This document shows, in pieces, positions 25,555 to 35,600 of a DNA stretch of 64,000 nt. The DNA lies in the NCBI GenBank assembly GCA_964551735.1, contig CAZKEF010000003.1:124001-188000 (forward strand). Reading direction: 5' to 3'. The position numbers and the translations under genes were made by a program. The notes beneath the pieces were generated by a model. It saw only the letters and a program-made list of their open reading frames with translations. It searched no databases and had not been told where the DNA came from. Position 1 is the first letter of the stretch. Every line of letters begins with the position of its first letter. This DNA comes from DAOUAT01 sp964551735 (GTDB lineage: Bacteria; Chloroflexota; Anaerolineae; CG2-30-64-16).

Positions 25555-27237
25555 ATGGGCATATTGTCCACTGAACTGCTGATCGTTCTTGCCTTACTTT
25601 GCCTTATCGCAATCTTTTTGCTTGTGCTGCTTCGTCCCGCAAAGCAAAGAGACCGAAAAAAGGAACGCCCAGCGCGGTCTGCAATCAGCACGCCCTCTTC
25701 CGCGCCTGTGCCAGTGCGAAGATCGGAGCAGCAGAAACCTGATGGCGCGACGTTGGTGCTCAGCGCTGTGGCTGGTTCCCTGGCAGGCCAGCAGTTTCCC
25801 ATTCCAGCAACGGGCTTGCGTATCGGACGTGACCCTGAGAACGACGTGGTGCTCATCGAACCGATGATTTCTCGCCAACATGCGCACATCGTACCTCACA
25901 ACAATGACTTTGTCCTGTACGACCGTAACAGTATCAACGGCGTGTTTGTAGATGGCATACGCACGTTTGAAAAACTACTTCGGCCTGGGAATCGAATCCA
26001 GATAGGCCTGGCGGAGTTTGTCTTCCTGCCCAGGGGCGCCCCATTCCCTCAGACCCCTTCTGATCCACTTGTTCCGCCGATGGTTGCCAGCCCAGGCTAC
26101 GCACCTTTCCAGGCAGCCAAGTCTTTTGATAGCTTCCAGATTGAGGGAGTGATCGGTGGCGGTGGTATGGCTGATGTGTATCGCGCGCGGTTACCCAACG
26201 GTCATCTTGTTGCGGTCAAGATCCCCAAGGTTGCCAGCGACCCCTATCTCATGCGCAAGTTTGAGAAGGAAGGCAACCGTATTGGCGCTCTACTGCGGGG
26301 CCATCCGCACATTGTGCAGATTGAGCGTTTTGGATACAGCCGTGATGGCATTCCATATATCATAATGGAATATATTGATGGCGGGTCATTGCGCGATCAC
26401 ATTCGCAGAGAGATGAGCGAAGAGGTGATTCGGCGCATCATTGGACAGACCTGCCTTGCCTTGGCCTTCGCGCATCAATATGCGATCGTTCATCGTGATA
26501 TTAAGCCCGAAAACATCTTGCTTACTAGCGCAGGTGATGTCAAGGTAGCTGATTTTGGCATTGCGAAAGAACTCTCTGGCGTGACCGTCACACACAAAGG
26601 CCCTGTGGGCACCCCCGAGTATATGTCACCTGAACAGGCGCAAGGCGAGGCTGTGGCACCGGCGAGCGACGTTTATGCGGTCGGCGTGGTTGCATATGAG
26701 CTGCTGACGGGGCAGGCACCTTTTCCAAGACGTTCCAATATCACCGACGATTTGCAGCAGGCCCTGGATGTGGTCGAGCGACATATTCGGGAGACACCTC
26801 GGCCTCCACGCCAGTTGAGGGCTGGAGTATCCACATCTCTGGAAACCTTTGTGCTGAAAGCGTTGGAGAAGGATCCTCGTAAGCGTTACAAGGACGGTAA
26901 GGAGGCCGCGAAGGTGTTGGGTTATGATAAGGTTGTTGTGCCCAAACCACCCAGCGCTCAGGTGGCGAAACTGGTCATCGTAGAGGGGCCGCAGCAAGGC
27001 AACATTATTTGGCTGGCAGGTGATGTGACAGAAATCGGTCGTCCTGCTCTTGATCCAGAGAACACCTTGATTTCCCGACGTCACGTTGTTCTACGTCGTC
27101 GTGGGGCTGATTATTGGATTGAGGATATTTCAGCGAACGGCACTTGGGTCAGCAACCAGCGCGTTTCTGGAGAGCAATTGATTACGGCGGGAGATTCGAT
27201 TCGGATCGGAACCACGATCCTGCGTCTGGAACTATGA
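25555..27237 (+). CDS. Membrane-anchored FHA - Ser/Thr kinase - FHA protein
   Basis: Protein of about 560 aa. An N-terminal membrane helix (LLIVLALLCLIAIFLLVLL) anchors a cytosolic part with FHA1 (about 72-155; RIGRDPENDVV, SRQHAHI, NSINGVFV), a Ser/Thr kinase (about 188-450; VIGGGGMADVY, VAVKIPK, VHRDIKPENI, DFGIAKE, GTPEYMSPEQ) and FHA2 (about 472-558; SRRHVVL, SANGTWV). A kinase between two phosphothreonine readers is unusual; FHA domains could read its own autophosphorylation or recruit substrates. An alternative start at 25525 lacks a ribosome binding site, while GGAGA precedes 25555. It opens a run of FHA genes and is AT-richer than its downstream neighbours. Confidence 0.9.
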   Translation: MGILSTELLIVLALLCLIAIFLLVLLRPAKQRDRKKERPARSAISTPSSAPVPVRRSEQQKPDGATLVLSAVAGSLAGQQFPIPATGLRIGRDPENDVVLIEPMISRQHAHIVPHNNDFVLYDRNSINGVFVDGIRTFEKLLRPGNRIQIGLAEFVFLPRGAPFPQTPSDPLVPPMVASPGYAPFQAAKSFDSFQIEGVIGGGGMADVYRARLPNGHLVAVKIPKVASDPYLMRKFEKEGNRIGALLRGHPHIVQIERFGYSRDGIPYIIMEYIDGGSLRDHIRREMSEEVIRRIIGQTCLALAFAHQYAIVHRDIKPENILLTSAGDVKVADFGIAKELSGVTVTHKGPVGTPEYMSPEQAQGEAVAPASDVYAVGVVAYELLTGQAPFPRRSNITDDLQQALDVVERHIRETPRPPRQLRAGVSTSLETFVLKALEKDPRKRYKDGKEAAKVLGYDKVVVPKPPSAQVAKLVIVEGPQQGNIIWLAGDVTEIGRPALDPENTLISRRHVVLRRRGADYWIEDISANGTWVSNQRVSGEQLITAGDSIRIGTTILRLEL

Positions 27238-27292
27238 ATGATACCTGTCTGTTCTACACCACATTTACCCAAGCACAAGGAGGAACCCTACC

Positions 27293-27916
27293 ATGAGCGA
27301 GCAGAAAACTGTCAAAGTTGATACCGGCCCATTCGGCAGCGGTCAGCCGAATTACCCAGGTGGCCCAGGCGGTGGCAGCTACGGCGGTGGCAGCAGTTGG
27401 GAAGAGACCCAGTATGTGTCGCCGGATTTGCCGACACCCAGACCGGGTGAGGTGCAATGGCCTCCGCAACCGACAGGCCCCCAAGAGCCTTCAACCTGGC
27501 GGCAACAGCCGTCTCCTGCTGGCGGGGGGGCGCCGACAATACTGATCCCTACGGGACCCAAGCCGGAACCAGCATTTGCCTGGCTGGTCATGGTTTCGGG
27601 CACAGCCGGTAATCGGCAGCTGGGACTGCCGCTGCCAGTCAAGAGCAGCGGCACGACGACGATCGGACGTGTGCCCGGCAATAGTGTTGTAGTGCCGGAT
27701 CCTGCGTGCTCTTCTAGTCATGCCAAAATTCGCTTCGAAATCGATGCGGAAGGCAAACAGAGCTTCGTGATCTATGACCTGGCCAGCTCTAACGGTCTCT
27801 ATGTTGGAAGCAAGGACAGCTATAAGGATGAGTCTTCGCGAGTCTATCGCCACGTGTTGCAGGATGGCAACTATCTCTTGATCGGTGAAACCACCCTGGT
27901 GTTCAAGCAGATCTAG
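27293..27916 (+). CDS. Cytosolic FHA-domain protein with Gly/Pro-rich N terminus
   Basis: Protein of 207 aa. Residues 1-85 are low-complexity Gly/Pro/Gln-rich, with Thr residues (EETQYV, EPSTW) that could be phosphorylated. The FHA domain at about 95-205 has TTIGRVPGNSVVV, SSSHAKI and ASSNGLYVG, keeping the Arg, Ser and Asn that bind phosphothreonine (Arg of IGR; SSxxH; SNG). No signal peptide or membrane helix. The plan (phosphorylatable tail plus FHA) resembles GarA/OdhI-like regulators, but sequence evidence for that is weak. AGGAGG precedes the ATG. Confidence 0.88.
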   Translation: MSEQKTVKVDTGPFGSGQPNYPGGPGGGSYGGGSSWEETQYVSPDLPTPRPGEVQWPPQPTGPQEPSTWRQQPSPAGGGAPTILIPTGPKPEPAFAWLVMVSGTAGNRQLGLPLPVKSSGTTTIGRVPGNSVVVPDPACSSSHAKIRFEIDAEGKQSFVIYDLASSNGLYVGSKDSYKDESSRVYRHVLQDGNYLLIGETTLVFKQI

Positions 27917-27936
27917 CGCGAAAGGGGAATACCGCT

Positions 27937-29745
27937 ATGGCTAGAATACGTCTCAAACGCCGCCTGGCAAGCCCTCTCCTGGCGCTTGTCTTGGTAACAA
28001 TGCTGGTAGTGACGGTCCTCGCACAAGGCAACGTGACTCTAAACATAGACAGCATGGAGAGCGGACCCGGCGACGCCATGAACGCCTACGTCACGGTGCG
28101 TGATGAGAACGGCGTGCCGGTGTCAGGATTGGCCCCGGAAAACTTTGCCATTGTCGAAGATCAGCGCACCTCTTTTCCGCCCGACACCATCAGCACGCGC
28201 GTCAACCCAAGGGCAGCGTTGTCGGTGGCATTGGTTATCGATCTCAGCGGCACCATGCGAGATCAGGCCCTGGCAGAAGCCCGAGCCGCGTCACAAAAGC
28301 TGTTAGAAACCCTACTCAATGAGCCAAACGATCCCGACCGGGCTGCCTTTTTTGGCATCAGCGGTCCAGTAGATATCAACGATCTGAGCATCCGTGAAGA
28401 TCGGGAGATCGGGTTCACCAATGATCGCAACCGTATCCTAAACTTGATCAACGTGTCCGAGGGTGCGACTGGTGTAGCAACACCTCTGTATGATGCCCTC
28501 TTCCGGGTGATCAAGATCACTGCGCGGCAGCAGGCGCCGCGGGCCATTATCGTGTTAACAGATGGCCAGGACGTTCGTGTCAGTAAGCTGACGGCCGATG
28601 ATCCCATCTCTGAAGCAAATCGTAACAATATTCCCATCTTCCCCATCGGCTTCAGTAAGGGCACGATCAATGACGCTTACTTGACTCGACTGGCCGCGCG
28701 CACTGGCGGCACTTATGCGCGCGCGGCCCGAGCTGACGAACTCACCGGGTTGTTTCAGGATACCCTGAATAAGCTCAGTGAGCAGTATGTGCTGACTTAT
28801 CGCACACGGTTGACGCGTGACGCGCAGCCGCATGCAGTCATCGTGCGGTTGGACAGTCCCAAAGGCAAGGCTTTCGACGACGAGATCTTCATGTTCCGCG
28901 ATGTGCCGACGGCGCTGCCCACCAGCGTCCCGGAGGCCACCTTGATTCCAACGACTGAAAGCGCTGTGGCAACCATCTCACCGGAAGTCACCGTGGGCGC
29001 CGAGCCGCTCCCGCCGACCCCAGCGCCGACGCCTGAGCCGTTCCCTCAGAACGTCATCACCGCCCTGAACGACTTCGTCACCAACCGCAGCAACCTTCCC
29101 ATCCTGATCGGCATCATCGCTGCGCTGGTGCTGCTGCTGGCCTTGATTATCTTCCTGATCATTCGCCGCAACCGCGCAGCACAAGAACCCCTTGATGAAG
29201 CATACTATAAGGATGAAACCGGTGGCGTAGCCTACGAACCGCCAACTGCGGGAGGGCCCGGTATGCCACCAACTGACGTGGGCACCGGATCCTATCCTCC
29301 GACCGCGGGACCCTATCCTGCGACCGGCGACTCAACCCAGGCACCTCCTGCATCTCAGCCATTTCCTCCAGGTCCCTTCCCTCCGCCCACTGAGAGAGGG
29401 CCTGGTGCGCCGGTGGAGGGCGGAACGATAATCCTTCAGCGTGGCCCAAAGACGCAAATCGTGGCGATCCTCGTCAATCCTAAACAACCGCAACAACGTT
29501 ACGAGGTGTTGCCATCTACCGACATCGGCCGTGCCACCACCAACACCGTCGTCTTGCAGGACGCCACCATCTCGCGTAACCATGCCAAGATCAAGCAGGA
29601 AAAGGGCGAATTTATGCTCTTCGATCTGGGCAGCGCGAATGGCACGCACGTGAACGACAAGCGCGTTACCGATCCGATAGCCCTAAAGGATGGGGATGTG
29701 GTGCGTTTCGGTGAGCTGGAGTTTCTCTTCAAACGTTTGGTTTGA
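27937..29745 (+). CDS. Transmembrane protein: extracellular VWA, cytosolic FHA
   Basis: Protein of 602 aa. A signal peptide (LLALVLVTMLVVTVLAQG) is followed by a beta-domain with DENGVPVSGLAPENFAIVED, as in VWFA-related proteins, and a von Willebrand factor A domain (about 88-290). Its MIDAS is DLSGTMRD, with later IVLTDGQD. A Pro/Thr linker and a membrane helix (about 386-408, ILIGIIAALVLLLALIIFLI) lead to a Pro-rich segment and a C-terminal FHA domain (about 520-600; DIGRATTNTVVL, SRNHAKI, SANGTHVN). The predicted topology puts an adhesion-type domain outside and a phosphothreonine reader inside. It lies 20 nt after the preceding FHA gene, in one operon. Confidence 0.9.
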   Translation: MARIRLKRRLASPLLALVLVTMLVVTVLAQGNVTLNIDSMESGPGDAMNAYVTVRDENGVPVSGLAPENFAIVEDQRTSFPPDTISTRVNPRAALSVALVIDLSGTMRDQALAEARAASQKLLETLLNEPNDPDRAAFFGISGPVDINDLSIREDREIGFTNDRNRILNLINVSEGATGVATPLYDALFRVIKITARQQAPRAIIVLTDGQDVRVSKLTADDPISEANRNNIPIFPIGFSKGTINDAYLTRLAARTGGTYARAARADELTGLFQDTLNKLSEQYVLTYRTRLTRDAQPHAVIVRLDSPKGKAFDDEIFMFRDVPTALPTSVPEATLIPTTESAVATISPEVTVGAEPLPPTPAPTPEPFPQNVITALNDFVTNRSNLPILIGIIAALVLLLALIIFLIIRRNRAAQEPLDEAYYKDETGGVAYEPPTAGGPGMPPTDVGTGSYPPTAGPYPATGDSTQAPPASQPFPPGPFPPPTERGPGAPVEGGTIILQRGPKTQIVAILVNPKQPQQRYEVLPSTDIGRATTNTVVLQDATISRNHAKIKQEKGEFMLFDLGSANGTHVNDKRVTDPIALKDGDVVRFGELEFLFKRLV

Positions 29746-29752
29746 AGACGCG

Positions 29753-29787
29753 GATCGGGATACTCGCGCCGTGCGAGTATCCCGATC
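29753..29787 (+). terminator. Perfect 15-bp hairpin between two FHA genes
   Basis: GATCGGGATACTCGC and its exact complement enclose a 5-nt loop, 7 nt after the VWA-FHA stop. No T-run follows. It may partly terminate or process the operon mRNA before the FHA-propeller gene. Confidence 0.5.
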
Positions 29788-29825
29788 GGTTCCCTCACAA
29801 CTCGATCGGCACCAGGAGGAAAGAT

Positions 29826-31604
29826 ATGCCTGCCAAGCTAATTGTTACGCGTGGTGCTTCTCTGGGTCATGAGGAGTTGTTGACGGCCGACACCATCGTG
29901 ATTGGGCGCAGCGAGACGTGTGAGATCGTCGTCAGAGACGATCAGGTGTCGCGCCGTCATGCCGAGTTGACTTCGCAAGCTGGCAAGTGGTACGTTCGCG
30001 ATCGGGACAGTGTTAATGGCACCTTTGTCAATGATCGCCGGCTCAAGTCAGGCGAGTTGACCCCTTTGTCACCGGGCGGACGTCTGCGTGTTGGGAGCAA
30101 CACGGAGTTTGTATTCCGCGAAGCCGTTGTAACCGAGGCCCCAGCTTTCGTTAGCCCGCTACCCGGTGTAGACTCCGCTCCTGCCCGGCCACGACCGAAT
30201 CCGCTGTTTATCGGCCTGGGCGCAGCGGGCTTGATCTTGTTGGTGGTGCTCGCTTTCCTGGCCTGGCGGAACCTGGCAGGCGACAAAACTGAGGCGCCGG
30301 TTGCCGGCCAGGAAACGCCAGCAGGAGCCAGCGGGGGACTGGCCGGCATCGCCACCGCCCTGCCAGCCATCGTCACGGCCCAGCCACCCCGGGAGTTGGC
30401 GCTTCCCACGGTTACTCTGCCAACTATCGCGCTGCCGACAGCGGCTGTGGCCGGCGGGCAGCAACCTGCTGTACAGCCCGCCGGAACCAGTGGTCAATTA
30501 CCTGCAGGCGCCGGTGGCCAGGTAGCGGTTCCGGCCAATCTCAAACCCGAACAGTTGCCGCAACTCATCGCTACTGCCTTCCCCGGCGTTCCGGCAGAGC
30601 AGTTACCTGCTGCCATCGAACAAGCCATCCGCTCGGGCCAGGTCACGCCGGATATCGCCCTGGGATTCATCAATGCGCTCTTCCCCGGTATCGCACCGGC
30701 CCAACTTCCCACCGCGCTGGCGGGATCGTTCGCCGGGTTCAATCAGGAGCAGATTGAGGCCATCGTGGGCGCTCTGTTTCCAGGTCAGAATCTGCCCTTA
30801 CCGAAGCTTAACAGCCAGGAAGGTCAAGTCGTCTTTGGCGCCCTGGATGAGAGTGGCCAGCGGTTCAATATTTACCAGATGAACGCGGATGCCTCAAACA
30901 AGCATGTGCTGATCGAAAACGCCAGTGAGCCAGCCTTCTCACCCGACGGAAACCGGTTGGCCTATTTCTCGTGGCGTTCAGATGCGGTCGGGTTGCGCAT
31001 CCGCGATATGCAGACAGGCGAAGATCGCCAGCTTACCGGCAACGATAACGATGCCTACCCTAGCTGGTCACCAGACGGCGCTCGGATCGCCTTCTGGAAT
31101 CTCGCCGATGACACAATTTTAACCATCAATGCCGACGGCTCAGATCGGCGAACCGTCACGCGGGGTCAGTTTCCGGCCTGGTCGCCACGGGGGGACCGGA
31201 TCGCAATCAAGGGTTGCATCGGCGGCGATTGTGGCATCGTTCTGGTCAATCTGGATGGCTCCAACCCCGTCAGGATCACGACCAATGCCAATGATGGCCA
31301 ACCGGCCTGGTCGCCGGATGGCCGGAATATCGCCTTCGTGTCCAACCGGGATGGCAACTGGGAGATCTACGCTGTAAACGCCGATGGCAGTTGGTTGCGC
31401 CGCGTCACGGACGACATCCATACCGATGGTCTGCCGGCCTGGGCGTCCGACGGTATCCGCATCGCGTTCCGATCCGATCGTGATGGGAAATGGGCCATCT
31501 ACACCGCGACCGGCGTGGGCGGCCCACCCTTCAAGCTGACCGATGCGCCGGTTCAGGCGCAAGGACGTTGGCAGTGGACGTGGGAGAAGATCAGTTGGCG
31601 GTGA
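29826..31604 (+). CDS. FHA domain - membrane helix - extracellular TolB-like propeller
   Basis: Protein of 592 aa. FHA domain at about 5-95 (VIGRSETCEIVV, SRRHAEL, SVNGTFVN). One membrane helix at about 120-142 (FIGLGAAGLILLVVLAFLAW). Then a Pro/Ala-rich linker and a repeated helical stretch (LPQLIATAFPGVPAEQLPAA, LFPGIAPAQLPTA). The C-terminal third is a TolB/WD40-like propeller with repeats of AFSPDGNRLAYF, SWSPDGARIAFW, AWSPRGDRIAIK and AWSPDGRNIAFV. The ATG at 29826 follows CAGGAGG. Topology: FHA inside, propeller outside. A similar propeller caps the kinase at 54191-56992. Confidence 0.9.
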   Translation: MPAKLIVTRGASLGHEELLTADTIVIGRSETCEIVVRDDQVSRRHAELTSQAGKWYVRDRDSVNGTFVNDRRLKSGELTPLSPGGRLRVGSNTEFVFREAVVTEAPAFVSPLPGVDSAPARPRPNPLFIGLGAAGLILLVVLAFLAWRNLAGDKTEAPVAGQETPAGASGGLAGIATALPAIVTAQPPRELALPTVTLPTIALPTAAVAGGQQPAVQPAGTSGQLPAGAGGQVAVPANLKPEQLPQLIATAFPGVPAEQLPAAIEQAIRSGQVTPDIALGFINALFPGIAPAQLPTALAGSFAGFNQEQIEAIVGALFPGQNLPLPKLNSQEGQVVFGALDESGQRFNIYQMNADASNKHVLIENASEPAFSPDGNRLAYFSWRSDAVGLRIRDMQTGEDRQLTGNDNDAYPSWSPDGARIAFWNLADDTILTINADGSDRRTVTRGQFPAWSPRGDRIAIKGCIGGDCGIVLVNLDGSNPVRITTNANDGQPAWSPDGRNIAFVSNRDGNWEIYAVNADGSWLRRVTDDIHTDGLPAWASDGIRIAFRSDRDGKWAIYTATGVGGPPFKLTDAPVQAQGRWQWTWEKISWR

Positions 31605-31619
31605 GTCAGGAGGGGCAGG

Positions 31620-32600
31620 ATGGCACGAAACGGGATGTCGGTGCTTGTGGATGGCCGGGGACACAGCCTGCCCCTGACCGGCGAAGCCCTGGTGGCAGGC
31701 AGGGCCGCGGAGTCAGACATTGTCCTCCGAGACGAGCGAGCCTCACGCCGCCAGTTCATGTTGCGCCGCTTGCCGGCTGGCTGGGCAGTGCGCGATCTGG
31801 ACAGCACTAACGGCACCTATTTGAACGGTCGCCGGCTCAGGCCGGGCGAAGAGCATGTGCTGGCGCCCGGCGACCATCTGGCCGTCGGCAGCCTATCCTT
31901 CACGGTCCAGCTTCTGCCGATGCCCGGTCCACCTGTGGACGCCGCACCCGGCCTGCCGATGGCTTCCCCTCCAGAGCGTGCGGTCGCGCTACGCGAACCA
32001 GCCGCAGTGATAGCACGCCCAACCTGGCAGTGGGTCGTTACAGCACTGGTGGTGGCGGGGTGTGTGCTCGCCGGCATAGGTGCGTTCCAACCATGGGTCC
32101 GTATTGACCTACAATTCACCCTCGGCCAGGCGCCGGGCGGACAGGTACTCGAAGATCTTCTCTCGGCTGTGGAGCAGGCGGCCGGCGCGTTGTTGGGCAC
32201 GCAGCCGTTGGTCAGGGCCAGGACGATCGTCCTGGAGGGCATGGATACCTTTGGTCCGCTCGTGTTGATCGCGGGCGCGTTGGCCTTGCTTGGGCTGCTG
32301 GTTGACCTGGGGATGAAGCTAAGTCGGTCCAGTTTTCCCGGACTGATCTATATCCTGACAGCTTTGCTTCCAATTGGTTTGATCTACGTGGAGATAAAGC
32401 GGTTCAGTAACGTTGCAAACCAGGAGATCCTTTTCGGGGTCAATCTGCTCACGATGCTGGAGGGCGCGACCAAGTTGCTGGCTCCCAAGGTGACGCCCCT
32501 GACTGGCCTCTATCTGACCGGCATAGGACTGGCATGTGTGTTGCTGGCCGGTGTCGTGCGCTGTCTATCTCCGCTCTTTGCCAGGAAGGACGGGATGTAA
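31620..32600 (+). CDS. FHA domain fused to four membrane helices
   Basis: Protein of 326 aa. FHA at about 8-95 (LVAGRAAESDIVL, SRRQFML, STNGTYLN; Gln replaces the usual His after SRR). Four hydrophobic helices follow at about 142-165, 218-238, 247-265 and 300-322, with an extracytoplasmic loop after the first (WVRIDLQFTLGQAPGG). No transporter family recognised. AGGAGG precedes the ATG. Its stop overlaps the start of the ABC transporter gene by one base (TAATG), suggesting the two products act together. Confidence 0.85.
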   Translation: MARNGMSVLVDGRGHSLPLTGEALVAGRAAESDIVLRDERASRRQFMLRRLPAGWAVRDLDSTNGTYLNGRRLRPGEEHVLAPGDHLAVGSLSFTVQLLPMPGPPVDAAPGLPMASPPERAVALREPAAVIARPTWQWVVTALVVAGCVLAGIGAFQPWVRIDLQFTLGQAPGGQVLEDLLSAVEQAAGALLGTQPLVRARTIVLEGMDTFGPLVLIAGALALLGLLVDLGMKLSRSSFPGLIYILTALLPIGLIYVEIKRFSNVANQEILFGVNLLTMLEGATKLLAPKVTPLTGLYLTGIGLACVLLAGVVRCLSPLFARKDGM

Positions 32601-35600
32601 TGCCTTCAGTTGATGCTTCTGCTGCACCGATCTGCTACGGCGTGTTGCGCGCCCGCTGGCTGGATGGGCCGAGCGACGAAATCCAGCTCACGCGCCCCTT
32701 GCTGCGCGTGGGCCGGCAGCCTGATAATGATCTTGTGGTGCAACACGGTTCGATCTCGGGTACCCATTTGGAAATCACATTCGCGCGCGAAGGCGTATGG
32801 GTGCGAGATCTGGGCTCCCGCAACGGTACTTTTCTGAACGCCGAACGCTTACCTGCCAATCAGCGGGCGCTGCTGCCCGTGGATGCCACGCTCCGCCTGG
32901 CCAACAGCCTGGAACTACGCCTGTCACCGCCGCCGGCAACGGGCGGGGCGGCCATGGCGACGCCTGCTCGCCTGTACCTCTTGCCTAAGCCGCAGCCCGG
33001 CTTAGTCATCCAGCAGCGGTCCGGCCAGGTGCAGCAAATTCCGCTGGGCGAGAAGCCGCTCAAGATCGGCCGGAACCCGGACAATGATATCGTGATTGCA
33101 GACCCGGTAGTATCGGGCCGACACGCTGAGATCTTGTCCCACGGCGGCGGACGGTTCAGCATCGAGGACCTTGAGAGTCGTAACGGTTTGACAGTGCGCG
33201 GGCAACGGATCAAGAGCAAGCCGCTCAGACCAGGAGATGCCCTTTACATCGCTGACCAGGTGCGGATTGAATTCCGCTCCGACCTGTGCTTTGCCTCGCA
33301 ACTCCCTGCAGTTGAGGGGAAAACCAGCACTGAGCCGATTGGCATTGACCTTGAAGGCAAGAAGACGATTCGCATCGGTCGGGCGCCCGAGAACGAGCTG
33401 CGCATTGACGATGGCCGCGTGTCGCGTTATCACGCAGTGATCGAGCGGGTCGGTATGCGCTATCGTATCCGCGACTTGCACAGCCATAATGGGACGTTCG
33501 TCAACGGTAAACGTGTCGAAAAGGAGCAGTTCATCGCGGAGGGCGATACGATTCACGTTGCCAATGTCAAAATGCGCTTTGCTGAGGATGGGTTACAGCA
33601 GACTGATGGGAGTGGTCTGCGTTTAGATTTGATGCATCTGAACAAAGTGGTAGGGAAAGGTAAGAATCTGTTGCAAGACATTTCCCTTAGTATTCGCCCG
33701 CGCGAGTTTGTCGCGTTGGTGGGTACCGGGGGGGCCGGTAAATCCACCCTACTGGATGCAATGAACGGTTTTCGACCGGCGACATATGGCCAGGTATTAG
33801 TTAATGGGGTTGATTTATACCGTCATTATGATGCCTATCGGACTGAGTTAGGCTACGTGCCGCAGAAAGATATTATGCATCATGAGCTAACAGTTCACGA
33901 GGCTTTGGATTATGCAGCGCAACTGCGTATGCCAGCAGATACAAGCCCTAAAGAACGAGAGACGCGTATCCAGCAAGTTCTACGCGAATTGGATATGGAG
34001 CACCGGAGGGACTTGCCCATCCATAAACTTAGCGGTGGTCAGCAAAAGCGGGTAAGCCTCGGCGTGGAACTTCTGACCCGGCCGCGGCTTTTTTTCCTTG
34101 ATGAGGCAACTACTGGTCAGGATCCTGCCCTCGAGCGGGAGGTGATGAATCTGTTACGCCAGTTGACGATAGATCCGCAGGAAGGGCGCACAATCATCAT
34201 CATTACTCACGCCACCAAGAACGTCATGTTGTGTGATCAGGTGATCTTCTTAACCAAGGGCGGCTACTTGGCGTTTTTTGGTCCGCCGGATGAGGCGCTC
34301 AAATACTTTGACCAGTATCGAGGCCAGGAAGCAAAACGCCTCAAACCGGATTTCGAGTTCGATGATATTTATGACCTGATTGACCCGGATAAAGCACTAC
34401 CTCCAAGCGCATCTGAAAAGGAGAAACTAGCACTGGCAGCAGCATGGGCGCAACGCTATCGGCAGTCACCTTACTACCAGAAGTATGTTGCTGACCGAGC
34501 TCGCGAGATCCACCAAACGCCGCAGCCCAGTGACCCGCAGCGCGCAGGCGCCGCCACTCGCCAGCGCCCACGCACTTCACCGCTCCGGCAGTTCGGCATC
34601 TTGAGCAGCCGCTCGTTGGCTGTCCTGCGGCGCGACCCGAAAAGCTTGGCGGTTCTGCTGGCGCAAGCGCCCCTGATCGGCATCATGTCGCTGATCAACC
34701 TCAACAAGGACATCTTCACCCCCGGAAAGGGCAACCAGGGCGATGCGCTGCAAACGCTGTTCCTGGCGACCATCATCGTGCTGTTGTTCGGGACGGTGAA
34801 CGCCGCGCGTGAGTTCACCAAGGAAATCCCGATCTACAAACGGGAGCGCATGGTCAATCTCAAGATCACGCCCTATGTGTTTAGCAAGGTGTTCGTTTCC
34901 GGCATGTTCTGTCTCTACCAGGTGGCGTTCTATCTGTTTTTCACTTATTTCACCACGGATTGGCCTAACGAATTGATGGGGGTGGGCGGTTGGACGCAAC
35001 TCTACCTGACGCTGACCCTGGCCAGCCTGTCGGGCATCATGCTCGGCCTGCTGTTGTCCGCGCTGTCGAGCAACGATGGCCAGGCTGTTGCACTGATCCC
35101 GGTGATCCTGATCCCGCAGTTCATCTTCGCGGGCGTGATGATGCCCAACCTGGCCAGCACGCCGGTGATCCCCCAGATCGCTACCAGCAAGTGGGCGGTA
35201 TCAGCCCTGGCGAATATCACTTATGTTGAAAGTCTGCCGTTGCAGTCCAGTAACTCTGAGACAGCCAGGAAACAAAAGGAAGCGGAGGCGGCTTACAAAC
35301 AGCAAGAGATACAAAAGGAAGTGGACAAGATCGTGGCCGAACGCCTGCCGACAGAGGTCGAGAAAGCGCTGGCCGATGAGGTACAGAAGGCTACCGACGA
35401 GCAGATGCGGATTCAGACGGAGTTGGCCCAGAACAAAGCTGAAGTCCAGGCGCGCAAGCAAATGGAAGGCCAGATCTTGATGACACAGGCGCAGAAAGAT
35501 CAACAGGTCGCGAAGGCGAGGCAGCAGGCGGCCGCCCAGGTGGCGGCAAACCGGCCGGCAATCGAAACACAGATGCGCGAGAAACTCAGGCCGGCCGTCG

